In this document: positions 39,201-49,235 of the stretch, piece after piece
Numbering within the stretch: the stretch's first letter is position 1
Layout of the letters: each line of letters begins with the position of its first letter
Source of the DNA: Valencia hispanica
Lineage: Eukaryota; Chordata; Actinopteri; Cyprinodontiformes; Valenciidae
Direction: 5' to 3'
Assembly (NCBI GenBank): GCA_963556495.2
Contig: OY747704.1
Coordinates: 10,206,501-10,270,500, forward strand
DNA: 64,000 nt
Program-made: the position numbers and the translations under genes
The notes under the pieces: generated by a model
Database searches by the model: none
What the model saw: the letters and a program-made list of their open reading frames with translations, nothing else
Told to the model about the DNA's origin: nothing

Positions 39201-41990
39201 CTGATGTTCAATTTTAAACTTCAGTCATGTTAGATTTCTAGGCATGTGCAAAATAAAGAATCCCACAGAGGATTACTTTACCTTGTAATATTCACCATAA
39301 AGCTTGGCGACAAGGCAGATGAAAGGGAACCCCATCATGGTGACCAGCGTGAGCTTCCAGGACATCCTAAACATGAATATGACGAAACCGATGCCCTTGA
39401 TGACGCTCCTCAAAAAGACGTTGACATTCTGGGAGATGAGGTCGCTCACCTGGGTAGTGTCTGCTGACAGGCGTGAAAGGATGTCCCCTGTGGGCCAACA
39501 GGGACAGGTTAACATCAGAAAATAAAAAAATTTAATAGAGCAAGAAATCAGTATAGACAGAGAACTGTGATCTGCTTCCACATTACCAGTGTGGTTTTCA
39601 TCAAAAAAGGCAATTTCCTGCCTCATCAGGGTTCTGAAGAGACGGCTCCTCAGCCGAAGGTTTAATCTCGCCATTGTCAAGGTGAAGACTCCTCCTCGCA
39701 CTCCAATGGCCAGCGAACTAAAGAGAAAGAAAACATTGAAAGGTGATGCTGCTGGAAGCTGGGTCAACATGGATCTTTCCTCAAAGAAAGAGAATAAACT
39801 GCAATCCCAAACAGAATAACAAATCCTGAAAGCTACACTATTGTAGGAAGCAGTAGATAGGAATGGAAGTTGCTCCAGGCTGTTAAAATGTTCAAACCAA
39901 AAGAATTTAGTTTTCCACTGTGTGAAAAAGAGAGACCTCAGTACATGGATTTTATGTACAGCATAAGCACATAATGGAAAATGTCAGGTTCTAAAAAATT
40001 AAATAAACATCCTCTCATTTCTCACATTTTCACATGTCGACTTAACATGTAAAAGTTCGATACTTGTCCAATTTCCATTTTCCAGATTCCGCACAACTCT
40101 TTATCCCCTTTTAAATTAAGAAAAGTTCACTACTCATTTACTACAGGTATTTCTACTTCTAGAGGTCAGTCTTTTAGTGAAGGAAGGAAGGAAGGAAGGA
40201 AGGAAGAAAGGAAGGAAGGAAGGAAGGAAGGAAGGAAGGAAGGAAGGAAAAATCTGTGTCAGCACAGCTCTCTTAAACTCCCAGTTTCAGTCCATGAGGC
40301 AAACACCCTCTCTACTTTTAAGATTAGGCTTAAAACCTTTCTTTTTTATATTCGAGGGGCTTAGGTTATCCTGAGCCATCTCTGTAGTTATGCTGCTATA
40401 GGCTTAGACTACTGGAGGACAGGCTGACCAATTTTTCTCCCTCTACAACTTTTTTCTTACTACTCTCCAATTGCATTATCTGCTATTTAAACTGTTAACT
40501 TTATGTTCACTCTCAGTGTTTTTCTCTCCATAGAGGCTACACCTAGTCTGGCGTTCCACTCAGCTGCGAAGCCTTGTTGGACGGGGCATCGGCAGGGATA
40601 ATGCTTCCAGTAAATGAACATTCTCCTTCTCCTGTTATGAACTTTTTAGTTTCTTTAATATAGAAAGTACTCTCATCAGTTCTTTTTGTGTATCTGCTCT
40701 GTCTTCTTAAACCCCAGACGGTCATGGCTGCTCGTACTGAGCCAGGTTCTGCTTGAGGTTTCTTCCTGTTAAAGGGGAGTTTTTCCTCTCCACTGTTGCT
40801 ACATGCTTGCTCAGTATGAGGGATTGCTGTGAAGTCAAAGACAACGCAGGCGACTGTCTACTGTCACTACAGGAGTGAATGCTGCAAGTCAATGACTCGA
40901 TGTAAACTGCTGGGTTTCCTTAGATAGAAAACCTTTAAACTGATTGGAATAATCAACTGAAGGATTAATTGGAATGTATGCATGATACAATTGAAATGGG
41001 TTTTCCTGTAAAGTGCCTTGAGATGACATGTGTTGTGAGTTGGTGCTATATAGATAAATTGAATGGAACTAAATTAAGCTCCCATCACAAAATTTCCATC
41101 AGTTTGACAGATCAAGCGTTTGCAACAGATTCTTTTCAGTTTTTCCTGCTGTGCGGACTATTAATGTCCTGTTTGTACAGCCACCCACTGGCCTTAGGGT
41201 TTGTTGAGTAACAGATGATGCTTTTTACCTTTTTTGTCAGTCTGTCTTTGCAAATTTTCTCCACTAGACTCGTAGAGCAATCCCAAGTAACTTACTGGCA
41301 GCGGTGACTGTCTTTCTGACTGACTTTTTCTGTTTTTTTGTAATATTGTCAAACTAGCAGATAGTACAGTAAGTTAAAACACTTTCAATAAAAGCAGTTT
41401 AAAACATTCAGAGCATTCTATGGTTGACATTAAAAACAAGCAGTTTTTTTACAAGTGCATTCTTTGTGGTGCCTTAATGAGATTAGTCTAGGAGTCCCTT
41501 TTTAGCTTGTTGCCTAGTACAATTTCAGAATATTTGTAATTAGTGACAGCCTGAATAGTCAATGACTGTGGCAGAAAATAGTTATGACCTTCTAAAATCA
41601 AAGGATATTTCCTGCATCTTATTAGGGTTTAAAATAAAGTTTGACCTATTGCCCCAGGAATCTAAAACTGGAACACTATCTCCCTCCGCTCACCAAAGCG
41701 GTTTCGTCCACATATTTAAAAAAGTGCCTGTCAAGTAAAGTGCTAGTACATGATTTTGTGTATAAAATAAAACGTTGTGGTGATATAAAACATTCATGTG
41801 CGGAACCAGTGGATGTTATTCTATCAGAAAGAAAAGAGCCAACTCTGACTCACTGGACTCTACAGCTAAGAAAGTCCATAATCCAAAGAATAACACCTAA
41901 ATTCAGATGGAATTCATTTGCCGGTCTCTCTGCAAGAGTCTTTGGTAGCTTAGCGTTAAAAGCAGAGGAAAAGTCCGCAAGTAAAATCAT

Positions 41991-42050
<60 letters not shown>

Positions 42051-45000
42051 TGCAATAATGTCAAAATTGCATTCTCCAACCCCCTGGAGGCTCAATAGAG
42101 AAATTGCAGGAGGTTCATAAGATGGTGAGTTTGAAATATAATGTACCTCTTTACCAGACGCTCTAGACACTTCATGACCAAAGATGTCAATGTTATTGGT
42201 CAGAAGTTGTTGGGTTCTTTGGGTCTTTGGAGTTTTGGAACAGGTACAATTGTACATTCCCCCTGCCTTTGTGTGGGACATTGGTAATAGTCTAAATCCC
42301 CTGCCATGCTTCCCAAGAGTTGTCCGACAACAGGTATTTTACTTATAATTCAACTGCTCAAACTGTATGAGTCTTTCAATCTTTCCCTGTATGTCCCTCC
42401 TACCTTATTTACCATGGGTCTTGTATGCTTTTTTTCTTTTCAATTAAGACCTTTAGTTTGTTGGACACCAAGGGCTTCTCATTATGAAAAAAACGTTTTG
42501 GGTTTTTGTAGGTATGATTTTGTCTGTGCAGAAATTGGTGTAGTCAGAGATTACTACTACCTTTTCATTACTGTCTGAACAATTAAAAACATCCTAGGTC
42601 GTACACTCAAAACATCTCTGGATTGACAGGATGCGGTCATTGCTCAATACTTTTATTGTTTGTGGGCATTCTCCCAGATATCATCCTTGATAAATGAAAC
42701 AAAGGTAAACTACATTGTGGTCAGATGGCCCTAGCAGTGGGAGCAGGGATGAGCAGTAGGCGTTTTTTCCATTCCTAGAAGGGCAGTCCGATAAAGTGTG
42801 CATAAGCACTTTTTCAACAGACAGTTATTAAAATCTCCTAGAATAAACTTATGGGGCATAAGGAGAATGTGAATCGCATTTTTGGGAACAGATTAAAAAT
42901 ATTATGCAAAGCTCTGTCAAAATTTGCTTTAGGGTGCACTTTCGTTTTACCATGACACCAGGTCAAGAGGTGATGCAGTTTGCAAATAAGGGGCGCTGGG
43001 TAAGCCGGCTGCCACCGCGGTCTTCCATATCCTGTTTGGATTGGTTGAACTGAAACTTAATTTCCCCACGGGGATTATTAAAGTATTTCTTATCTTATCT
43101 TAGTTTGTACAGATGCAATGTTGCGAACCTACGTCAGGCTGTGATTTCTTTCGATTTCTTTGGGGGGAAATAAAGTATTAACCTGATAACTCAGTTAGAC
43201 TGTCCTGGATTCCAACATCTACCATGCTAAAGGAGGCCTTAGAAGTCAACGATTCAGCATTTACAATTGCCCTGAGCAATGCATTCTCAGCTGTCAAAGT
43301 AAAACTCCAAGGAAGTCCATCCCTGGAATCATAAAATTCCAGAAGGTATTCCACCCCAAGGGAAATTTAGTCTGTTGCCATCTTCCCCAGAGTTAGATAA
43401 GAAAAAGCATTTTGTAACCAGCCCAGTCATTCTCCTAATCTGGCAGAAGTCTGTTTCCTTTAGCTTAGCATAAACAATGTCAATGAATGGTAACAACTAG
43501 CATTTCATGTGCAAAAGTAATGAAAATCACTCAATAATGATCTTAATTATTCCAGGTGACTTCAATAATCATATTGATTGCAAATGAAAATTAGAAACAT
43601 CAAGGAAATACAAGAGCCGATTTAGACTTGGGACTACATTACAACAAAGCACCTCTGTAAGTCACCGCTGCAAGACACAAGGACATGATGCAGCGCCTGC
43701 AAAAGACACCTACTTAAATAAACACAAATGCGTGAGCTGCACTGAGTTTTTACTGCCGTAGTTTGAATATGTTTTAAGTCTAATGCAAGAAAATGGTTCT
43801 TGCTTGTGTAGCAAAGGGTTGCGAAAACAAGCTGAAAACATACAGCAACACGATATTTCACAGAATTCCATCTAATGTAGAACGAGTAAGACAATGGCTT
43901 GCTGCCCTGGAAATTCCTCCAACAACCCCTGTGGAGAAAATTAATCAATATCTGGTTTGCAGGCAGCATTTCACAACAGATTATGAAGAAAAAATGCAAT
44001 ATTCTACCAGAAAGATGGTACTGTGTTTGAAGAATATGATAGTCCCATTCATTTTTTGTACAGAAACTAAATGAAGTGCATCATCAATAAGTATGTTCTA
44101 TTTACTCTAATTCCATGGGTGTTGCTAGTGAGTGTGAGCTATTATGATTAAATATAATGGTCACGGCTGGCTGACATTTCTCCCTACTGACTGTAAACGG
44201 CGAGTTGTGTACGGTAAATGACTTTTAAGTATCTTTTGGTCACCAGGAATAATTAGGATCATTATTTTGTAATTTTCATAACTTTTGCACGCGAAATGCT
44301 AGTTGTTACCATTCAATTACATTGTTCATGCTAAGCTAAAGCAAATAGACTGCTGCCAGATTAGGGGAATGACTGGGCTGGTTACAAAATGCTTTTTCTC
44401 ACTTATCTAACTCTGGGAAAGATGGCAACAGACTAAATTTCACTTAGGGATGGAATATCCCCTTCAATGTTTTCCTCTAATTGGCATTCTTTCTGTTTCG
44501 CTTATAATTCAGTCTTGAGAAAGGGTTATCAGGTAATAATAGTGGCTTCTTGAAGTCATTCCATGGTGTCTTTGCCCCCCTGGCACAGCGGTAAAACATA
44601 CCTGTAAGCTGCAGACCAGCAAATTACCCAAACTCTGGCTTTTATAGAGCTGGTTATACATGCTGTTGACCAAATTAATAATGCATTTGATTAGCAGCAC
44701 ATGGCAAATACTTAAAGATGTAGATCTTTAGACACCCACCTGACAAAACCCAGTGAAGCCACTGTGACCACAGGTTTAGCAAAGTACTCCATGCTCTGGT
44801 GAACCACAATACTGTCTATAGCCTTCCCATAGTAGTATGGAATAAAAGCTTCACCTGGAGGGGGGGGAAAAGATTTAAACTGTAGTGTGAAATAGATGTA
44901 GAGAAGCAATTTTAATTGGGTAAAAATTAAAAAGAAGTGTGGTCATTTATTGGTGTTCAGAAGTACTACCAGAATTTGGTAAACATTATCAGATTTCTCA

Positions 45001-46047
45001 GCTGCATCACTGCCATTTATTTATCGTTTATCAATGGAGCCAGCAAAGGGAATGTATGGCTATCAATTTAATTAGTTAACAGACAAACTAAGTTGCAAAA
45101 AAATCCTGATTAGGCTTTTAAAACCTGAGTAACTGGTTCACTTCATGAACTACAAGAGCTTTAAGAGAGGCCAATAAATGTATAATATAACTTACAGCCA
45201 TAAAACTACTCATTGAATGATAAGAAGAATGCTTTTCATGTTTTTAACGACAGCTTCGACCTTTGGTACTGCTGTGTCTAGTTACTCTTCACAGGGAGAA
45301 AAGTCTATTAATAATTAGAGTAGAAAAATAAGCTATTCGACCCTTTTTAACATTTAACACTATGACAACATTGTTTGAATGATACTCACACAGTGCAGAG
45401 ATGAGCAGGAAGAGGCCGGCTAAAGAAAGTAGTCCTGCATCCTTTCTGCAGTATCTGAGCAAGCGTCCCAGGGTAGCCCTAGAGCTGACCTTCTCTTTCT
45501 CCTTCCTCCCTCCCACCTCGTCCTCCTCCTCTTCACCAGCTGTATCCACCAGTTTCTCTGTGTCCTCAGAGACCCTTCCTCCTCCACCAAGGCTGTTCCT
45601 GATGGGCAGTCCGCTCACAGAGCTGGAAACCCTCCCAAGCTGCCTCCAGAGCAACACGACAGCAATGGTGGAGACACAGGTCCATCCAATCAGGCTCAGG
45701 AACCACGGCTGCTGGCTCAGAGACTCCACCTCGGTCAGCATCAGCAGCTTGGCCAAGGCGTAGGTGATGACAATCATGCAGAAGAGGAGAATGACGTTGG
45801 AGACCCGGGTGACTCTAGGTGGCCCTTCCTCCTTGTTCCATGAAACACCTATGGAGGCACCCAACAGGAGACATGCTCGGAGAAGCATAATGCCCCAGAT
45901 GTCCAGGCCAGAGCTCAAGATGTTGAAGTCCAAGACATCATGTGTGAAAAGGGATAGCTTTGTCCCCTTGATGTACAGGACAGTTGTGATGACACTGTCA
46001 ATAACAATGTACAGTATTGTGCAGGTCACAGATCCTTGGGAACCCAT
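26947..46047 (-). CDS. abcb9: ABCB9 / TAP-like peptide half-transporter, complete 11-exon coding region
   Basis: An ATP-driven peptide transporter of the TAP family; ABCB9 works as a homodimer in the lysosomal membrane and moves cytosolic peptides into the lumen. Joined exons give 805 residues (mammalian ABCB9 is about 766). Order: an N-terminal multi-span TMD0 (about residues 1-140, with '[13 protein letters not shown]'), an acidic linker ('[10 protein letters not shown]'), the six-helix core (about 205-500; '[19 protein letters not shown]', '[15 protein letters not shown]'), and the nucleotide-binding domain (about 520-770). ATPase motifs are intact: Walker A GPSGSGKS 558-565, Q-loop Q606, signature LSGGQ 662-666, Walker B ending D686-E687, switch His718. 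All junctions are GT-AG in compatible phases. A teleost TAP2/ABCB9-like paralogue is the main alternative; TMD0 similarity and adjacency to vps37b favour abcb9. Confidence 0.9.
27388..27524 (-). CDS. abcb9: abcb9 exon 10 (signature and Walker B)
   Basis: 137 bases with LSGGQKQR and [13 protein letters not shown] end it at 27388 (donor gtaggt) because that keeps the frame into exon 11 ('ESEHI|VQQAL'). A stronger-looking donor, gtaaag, lies four bases further on but would shift the frame. Confidence 0.88.
27841..28000 (-). CDS. abcb9: abcb9 exon 9 (Q-loop)
   Basis: 160 bases encoding '[20 protein letters not shown]' and '[18 protein letters not shown]'. The donor gtaatt leaves phase 1. Confidence 0.92.
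28264..28445 (+). mobile_element. Jockey-like LINE 3' fragment
   Basis: Short decayed copy of the C-terminal region seen at 24640-24760 ('cctcttcatgagactgtcat', 'cagaccgctacaag'). Lies in abcb9 intron 8. Confidence 0.75.
28490..28848 (-). mobile_element. Possible degenerate Tc1-derived fragment
   Basis: Phrases such as 'catgcccatagcataataga' and 'cataacacacagtttcagg' resemble the inverse of decayed Tc1 coding sequence. No terminal repeats or frames. Confidence 0.35.
28849..28960 (+). repeat. Short dispersed repeat tail
   Basis: 'aaatggtaaatgacttgtac' followed by 'tagcactttatctagtcc' is a phrase I recognise as a common fish dispersed repeat. Family not assigned. Confidence 0.5.
29985..33318 (+). 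mobile_element. L2-type LINE, 5'-truncated, with intact RT frame
   Basis: A single uninterrupted frame of 856 codons (30043-32613) lies antisense to abcb9 in its intron 8. It begins inside the APE endonuclease ('[20 protein letters not shown]', '[12 protein letters not shown]', '[11 protein letters not shown]') and contains a full reverse transcriptase: '[17 protein letters not shown]', '[15 protein letters not shown]', '[17 protein letters not shown]', '[11 protein letters not shown]', and the catalytic YADD at about residue 577 ('[13 protein letters not shown]'). A roughly 700-bp 3' untranslated region ends in 'cgctatataaataaactgaa'. The first part of the endonuclease is missing, so it cannot retrotranspose by itself. 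Several 3' copies of the family lie in this window (10257, 22745, 40255). Confidence 0.93.
33319..34900. other. abcb9 intron 8, mostly unrecognised
   Basis: AT-rich intronic sequence. A (GTGTT)n run lies at about 33933-33963. 34040-34300 has weak resemblance to inverse Tc1 coding, not enough to call. Confidence 0.45.
34920..35682 (+). mobile_element. Rex3/RTE LINE 3' end, interrupted
   Basis: The C-terminal coding trace of an RTE-type LINE ('tctacgttcctaccctcatc', 'tggctcgggcatctggtcag', 'gggaagtctgggtctttctg') ends in the diagnostic GGAT repeat tail (35665-35682). It is split at about 35131-35374 by an unrelated LINE tail. Confidence 0.87.
35131..35374 (+). mobile_element. Short LINE tail nested in the Rex3 copy
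   Basis: Foreign block inside the Rex3 sequence, which is contiguous again at 'gatccgggaggggctc'. It ends in 'gaaaagcgctttataaatga', a typical LINE 3' end. Family not assigned. Confidence 0.65.
35683..36582. other. abcb9 intron 8, 5' portion
   Basis: No recognised element apart from A-rich runs near 36290-36340. Confidence 0.45.
36583..36756 (-). CDS. abcb9: abcb9 exon 8 (Walker A)
   Basis: 58 codons with the phosphate-binding loop GPSGSGKSS. The following 8.6 kb intron contains the long L2-type LINE and a Rex3 tail. Confidence 0.93.
37020..37915 (+). mobile_element. Degenerate Tc1 transposon copy
   Basis: Plus-strand remnants in order: DNA-binding part ('ccactcagcaaggagg'), 'gcagcaccatgttgtggggc' (before the second Asp), 'ccaaatggacaatgacccta', and 'ccctgatcttaatccta' (SPDLNP-like) followed by the C-terminus. 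Frames are broken throughout. Lies in abcb9 intron 7. Confidence 0.75.
37991..38054. repeat. Perfect 32-bp tandem duplication
   Basis: The unit starting GGTTTCAACTGTACTGTATG occurs at 37991-38022 and again, identically and adjacently, at 38023-38054. Identity of the two units suggests a recent event. Confidence 0.92.
38060..38440 (+). mobile_element. Tc1-derived 3' fragment
   Basis: 'ccaggcctaaatctaataga' ([13 protein letters not shown]) through 'gtcaaaaggtgtgaatactt', the form of the 3' third of fish Tc1 repeats. Non-coding. Confidence 0.55.
38465..38653 (-). CDS. abcb9: abcb9 exon 7
   Basis: 63 codons: '[20 protein letters not shown]' then the start of the nucleotide-binding domain, including the aromatic A-loop context '[15 protein letters not shown]'. 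Confidence 0.92.
38742..38870 (-). CDS. abcb9: abcb9 exon 6
   Basis: 43 codons encoding the last core helices: '[20 protein letters not shown]' and '[18 protein letters not shown]'. Donor gtattt. Confidence 0.92.
38955..39152 (-). CDS. abcb9: abcb9 exon 5
   Basis: 198 bases (66 codons): '[20 protein letters not shown]', '[12 protein letters not shown]'. The donor gtatgt after 'MWFSC' keeps phase 0 and aligns residue for residue with the next exon. Confidence 0.9.
39282..39487 (-). CDS. abcb9: abcb9 exon 4
   Basis: 206 bases encoding '[20 protein letters not shown]' and two core helices ('[20 protein letters not shown]'). Donor gtaaag, phase 0. Confidence 0.92.
39587..39717 (-). CDS. abcb9: abcb9 exon 3
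   Basis: 131 bases encoding '[20 protein letters not shown]' and '[12 protein letters not shown]', the first intracellular coupling loop. Donor gtaatg, phase 1. Confidence 0.92.
40180..40250. repeat. (GGAA)n microsatellite
   Basis: About 17 GGAA units with one interruption, just 5' of an L2 LINE tail in abcb9 intron 2. Confidence 0.96.
40255..41080 (+). mobile_element. L2-type LINE 3' end
   Basis: Decayed copy of the C-terminus and 3' untranslated region of the LINE at 29985-33318 ('ctgtagttatgctgctatag', 'ttaaaggggagtttttcctc', 'ggtgctatatagataaattg'). Confidence 0.88.
41081..43340. other. abcb9 intron 2, mostly unrecognised
   Basis: Contains the (TA)n array and a short LINE-type tail near 43055-43110 ('ccccacggggattattaaag'). 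Region 41640-42580 may be an old LINE, but the frames are too broken to say. Confidence 0.4.
41994..42048. repeat. (TA)n microsatellite
   Basis: Uninterrupted run of about 27 TA units. The 'YIYIYI' peptides are artefacts. Confidence 0.97.
43342..44464 (+). mobile_element. Inverted-repeat element carrying a THAP finger
   Basis: The sequence from GAAGGTATTCCACCCCAAGG at 43342 is repeated in inverse to the right, ending near 44464 (GAAGGGGATATTCCATCCCT read inward). The arms are about 200 bp and stay recognisable through 'aaatttagtctgttgccatc', 'gaatgactgggctggttaca' and 'aactagcatttc'. About 700 bp lie between, including an open frame for a THAP domain. P-element-like (THAP9-type) transposons encode such a domain; a clear target duplication was not found. 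Lies in abcb9 intron 2. Confidence 0.72.
43793..44074 (+). CDS. THAP-type zinc-finger ORF inside a mobile element
   Basis: A 93-codon frame whose first 80 or so residues form a THAP DNA-binding domain. The C2CH ligands are Cys5, Cys10, Cys56 and His59 ('LVCRQHF'); the other hallmark residues are Pro26 ('FHRIP'), Trp35 and Phe60, and 'NMIVPFIF' stands where the family's terminal AVPTIF box is expected. No catalytic transposase region follows. Whether it is transcribed is unknown; it could be the first exon of a P-element-like transposase whose rest was deleted. Confidence 0.75.
   Translation: MVLACVAKGCENKLKTYSNTIFHRIPSNVERVRQWLAALEIPPTTPVEKINQYLVCRQHFTTDYEEKMQYSTRKMVLCLKNMIVPFIFCTETK
44740..44854 (-). 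CDS. abcb9: abcb9 exon 2
   Basis: 115 bases encoding '[20 protein letters not shown]' and part of the second core helix. Acceptor after a C-rich tract (ctccag), donor gtgggt. Confidence 0.9.
45390..46047 (-). CDS. abcb9: abcb9 exon 1 (TMD0, linker, first core helix)
   Basis: Start [19 protein letters not shown]. Hydrophobic segments lie near residues 6-24, 50-67, 82-100 and 115-135; in ABCB9 this extra domain directs lysosomal targeting. An acidic, Lys-rich linker and '[20 protein letters not shown]' follow. The donor gtgagt leaves phase 1. Confidence 0.9.
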
Positions 46048-47900
46048 ACTGATTATCTGAGTTACAGTTCAGAATTCCCACAACTTTTATGACCGGGATA
46101 ATAACGAGCTTTTAAAATTTTAACTGATCATTCAAAGCTACAAGTGTATAGAATTTGATAACGTGTCTTAGAACGATCATTTACAATTACTCAAAGTAAA
46201 AAAGCCTCCAGTTAGCTTCAATATCTTTGAAGAAACATTTTCTTCTAGATTTTTTATTTTACCTTTTATTTTGAAAGAATTTTATTTCCGGTCCAATGCA
46301 GTTTATCTAAAATACTACCAAAACTAAAGTAATTCAATACGTCGTACATGATTTTCAAGTATTGCGATGACGTCAGGAAAATATTTAGTCTTCCACCATA
46401 CTGCGTTGTTGTTTAGTGTTCAATATTAGCTGCTAGCAGGTGCTGAGCTAAAGTCACATAACAGCTACTTCCATATTGGTTTTATTGCTCACCATCTAGC
46501 AGTCCGTACAGGTATATATTACCTCTGCCTACAAACACCATTCCGGATAAAAACACACGAGCAAACAGAGACGAGACCCACGCCTCACCGAAGCGAGTTT
46601 GACTTCACTAACGTATGCTTAACCTGTCAAGTTTGCACCGGCATCAAAGATCGTCTACCCAGAGGACTCACATTAAGAGCCAATTATCATCAGCGACTCA
46701 TCCTGACATAAATTTTAATATCTACTTCTGAAGTCAGTTCGAACGTGTGTTACATATTGACTGAAAAACCGTAGCCTTAAATGTATCATAATTCGGCGGA
46801 TACTTTACCTTGATTGTCGATTAAATTTTATATTCGGTTTGTCTCAAGAGAAGGAAGGCCTATCTGAGAATTTAGAACCCACAGGGCACATTCTAGTTTC
46901 AAGAGGTATAACCAATAAAATTTCAAAAAGTGGATACTTTATTTTAGTTTTAAAATACTAAATAATATATATAAAAAAACGGATAAGTTGAAATTCATAT
47001 AGGTACTATGGTTAGATTTCATTTTTCCATGCAGGGCCGTTGCTAGCTATGGGAGCCCTTGGTAGAAGTACTTAGGTGTATGACATCCATTGACTGTATA
47101 TATAAGGCGATATCACTCCTATCTAGCTTCCACTTTCAAGATAGGGTGGTGCATCTCGCCACGTAGGATCTTTGAAATTCTAAGGCTTGTTGTGGTAATG
47201 GCAGTCACGTGACCCCTCCCAGCAAATTATTCAACATTAGGCGCATGTAAATGTAAACAAAATAGCTAAGGTTATGGGAAATGTGTGTGACGGGAATAGC
47301 GAAGAAAAAGCCCACAACACAGATGGACTAATACTTATCACAGTTTGTTGCAATGATTCTGATTTCTGACAGCGACATTCACAGCGATCATCTGCCCCTT
47401 CATCTGATGGTTATAGCGCCTCAAAGTATTTACACAAGCCTTTTCACATTAATAACACACTACAAACACAGACTTCATTATATTTTCTTTGAAGTTTTAT
47501 GTGATAAAATGACAACACAAAGTAGTGAATATTTCACAGATATTTATAAATTATGCTCTAAAAAGTCTGCAGTCCATTTGCTTACCTGAGAATTGGTGTG
47601 TTGTTTAATGGCATCCAAGATTTGTTAGACTAAAGAGCAAACAGCATCATCAAAACCAAGGAACAGCAGACAGGTCAGGGAGAAAGTTGTTAAGAGGTCT
47701 AAAAGTAGGGTTAGGTTTTAAAACAATATTGCAAATTTTGAACATCTAACAGAGGCCAAAGCACCATCTGAAAATAAAAACATAATAGTACAACAGTAAA
47801 CCTTCAAAGAAAATAAAAAATTACCTTTTACCTAAACTTACAGGGCAGGCAAGTATAGAAACAGCCAAGAGACAAATGTCAACCCATCATGTATCAATGA
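46048..47900. other. Upstream region of abcb9
   Basis: Between the abcb9 start codon and the 3' end of the GIN-like gene. It should hold the abcb9 promoter and 5' untranslated region. No CpG-rich island stands out and no non-coding first exon could be fixed. Confidence 0.4.
46367..46374. promoter_or_regulatory. CRE/ATF palindrome TGACGTCA
   Basis: A perfect 8-bp cAMP-response-element palindrome about 320 bases upstream of the abcb9 ATG. The position suits a promoter-proximal element. It is a chance-sized motif, so this is only a candidate. Confidence 0.35.
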
Positions 47901-47919
47901 AGTATACCCGCTTACCCCT

Positions 47920-48110
47920 TGTGATACAACCTAAATAAGTCACCAGTCCATCATAGGGCAACACGGAGACATACAGAACAACCATGCCAACGGGTAATTT
48001 AGAGAGATCAAGTAACCTAATATGCATGTTTTTGGACTGTAGGTAGGTGAAGTACCGGCACATGCAGAAAGCCTGGGATTCAAACCCAGAACCTTACTAT
48101 TATACAATAA
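47920..48110. repeat. Decayed fish dispersed repeat
   Basis: Contains 'catgtttttggactgtaggt', 'agggcaacacggagacatac' and 'gggattcaaacccagaacct', phrases of a widespread fish repeat unit. Ends not defined. Confidence 0.5.
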
Positions 48111-48114
48111 CTAT

Positions 48115-48846
48115 GTGGTTAACAGTAAGGAAAACATAACTTTTTAGCCTACATGCACAGTGCAATATGGGGGAATCCAACAGCGTAAATCACCCTAAAC
48201 ACATAGATAAAAAATGATAGCAGCTGCATTATGCTGTAGGGATGCTTTGCTTAAACAGGGAGAAGAAAAGCTCAGAGTTGATGGAAAGATGGGCAATGAA
48301 ACAGAGCAATCCTGGTAGAAAATGTGTTAGAGGCTGAAAAGGTTCATCTTCCTGCCGGACAGCAAACATAAACACGCAGTAAAAGCTAAAAAAAAGACTG
48401 GCTTACATTAAAGCCGATTTATGTGTTAGAAAGGCCCAATCAAAGCCCAGACCTATTCCGATTGAAAATCTGTGACAAGACCTGAAGATTGCTGTTCTTC
48501 ATCCAATCTGATCAATCTTGAGCCATTTAACAAAGAATAGCCAAGTTCCTCTTGCTATCTAAATGTGCAAAGGTGGTAGAAACACACCATAAAAGATTTA
48601 CTGTTGTTTTTTCAAGAAAAGTGGATGTACAAAAGCTTGGGGGAGGAACAAATGATTCTCACTTTTTCTGTTATTTTTCACATGAAAAAAATATAAATAA
48701 AACCAAATTTAGGTTTTCTTTTGATTGAATTATGCACTACTTTGTGTTGCCCTTTTACATAAAACCCTAATGGAATGCATTGAAAACTGTAATTTTAACA
48801 TGTGAAGAAGTGTAAGGGTTTCAGTATTTCTTTGTAAGGCACTGTA
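48115..48846 (+). mobile_element. Degenerate Tc1-derived repeat
   Basis: 'cccaatcaaagcccagacct' then 'gattgaaaatctgtgacaag' ([13 protein letters not shown]) and the terminal phrase 'tgtaaggcactgta'. Coding is destroyed. It lies just downstream of the GIN-like stop codon. Confidence 0.65.
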
Positions 48847-48977
48847 GTTGAATCTCAGCAATCATTTCAGTGGTTTTCCACTGCTTGTTTCCATTAACCT
48901 TCTAAGGTTCCAGACAGCCAAAGTTATGCGCAGTCATACGCTAATGATTGTGTCCTCCTCCTGTTTAGTCATCATCC

Positions 48978-49235
48978 TCAGTGGACGTCAGGCTCAGCAA
49001 AATGGTATGCCAGCTTAGTCTTTACATCCTCAGATTTGTTCTGCTCGGTGGTCAGCACAGTCTCCACAGGAAATGACAAATACAAGCTCTCTTTAACTTT
49101 TTTGGACGAGGGCGAGTCCACCCCAGAAAACAGGCGTTCTGTCATTTTTAATGTAGAAGGGGGCATGTTCTGCAGCCTGCGTTTGGTATTTTTCTTCTTC
49201 TCCTGCTTGTAGGCTGCGTTCATGTTGGCTATTAC
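48978..49235 (-). CDS. GIN-like terminal exon
   Basis: 85 residues plus stop: '[20 protein letters not shown]' continues the helix of the previous exon and gives a basic, nuclear-localisation-like cluster; then '[20 protein letters not shown]'. It lies 13 kb from the previous exon across an intron full of transposons. Joining is inferred from phase 0 and the helix continuity, and RNA evidence would settle it. Confidence 0.62.
   Translation of the reverse strand, partial: VIANMNAAYKQEKKKNTKRRLQNMPPSTLKMTERLFSGVDSPSSKKVKESLYLSFPVETVLTTEQNKSEDVKTKLAYHFAEPDVH

Noticed and set aside
40177..40374. Lys/Glu/Gly/Arg repeat frame
   Set aside because: Translation of the (GGAA)n array running into a LINE tail.
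41641..42281. Open frames containing 'YIYIYI' on both strands
   Set aside because: Produced by the (TA)n array; flanking residues show no family pattern.
45401..46060. Plus-strand open frames over the first abcb9 exon
   Set aside because: Shadows of the true minus-strand exon, with no independent similarity or splice context.
47031..47065. Possible hAT terminus (CAGGGCCGTTGCTAGC)
   Set aside because: Looks like a hAT end, but no inverse partner or duplication was found within several kb.
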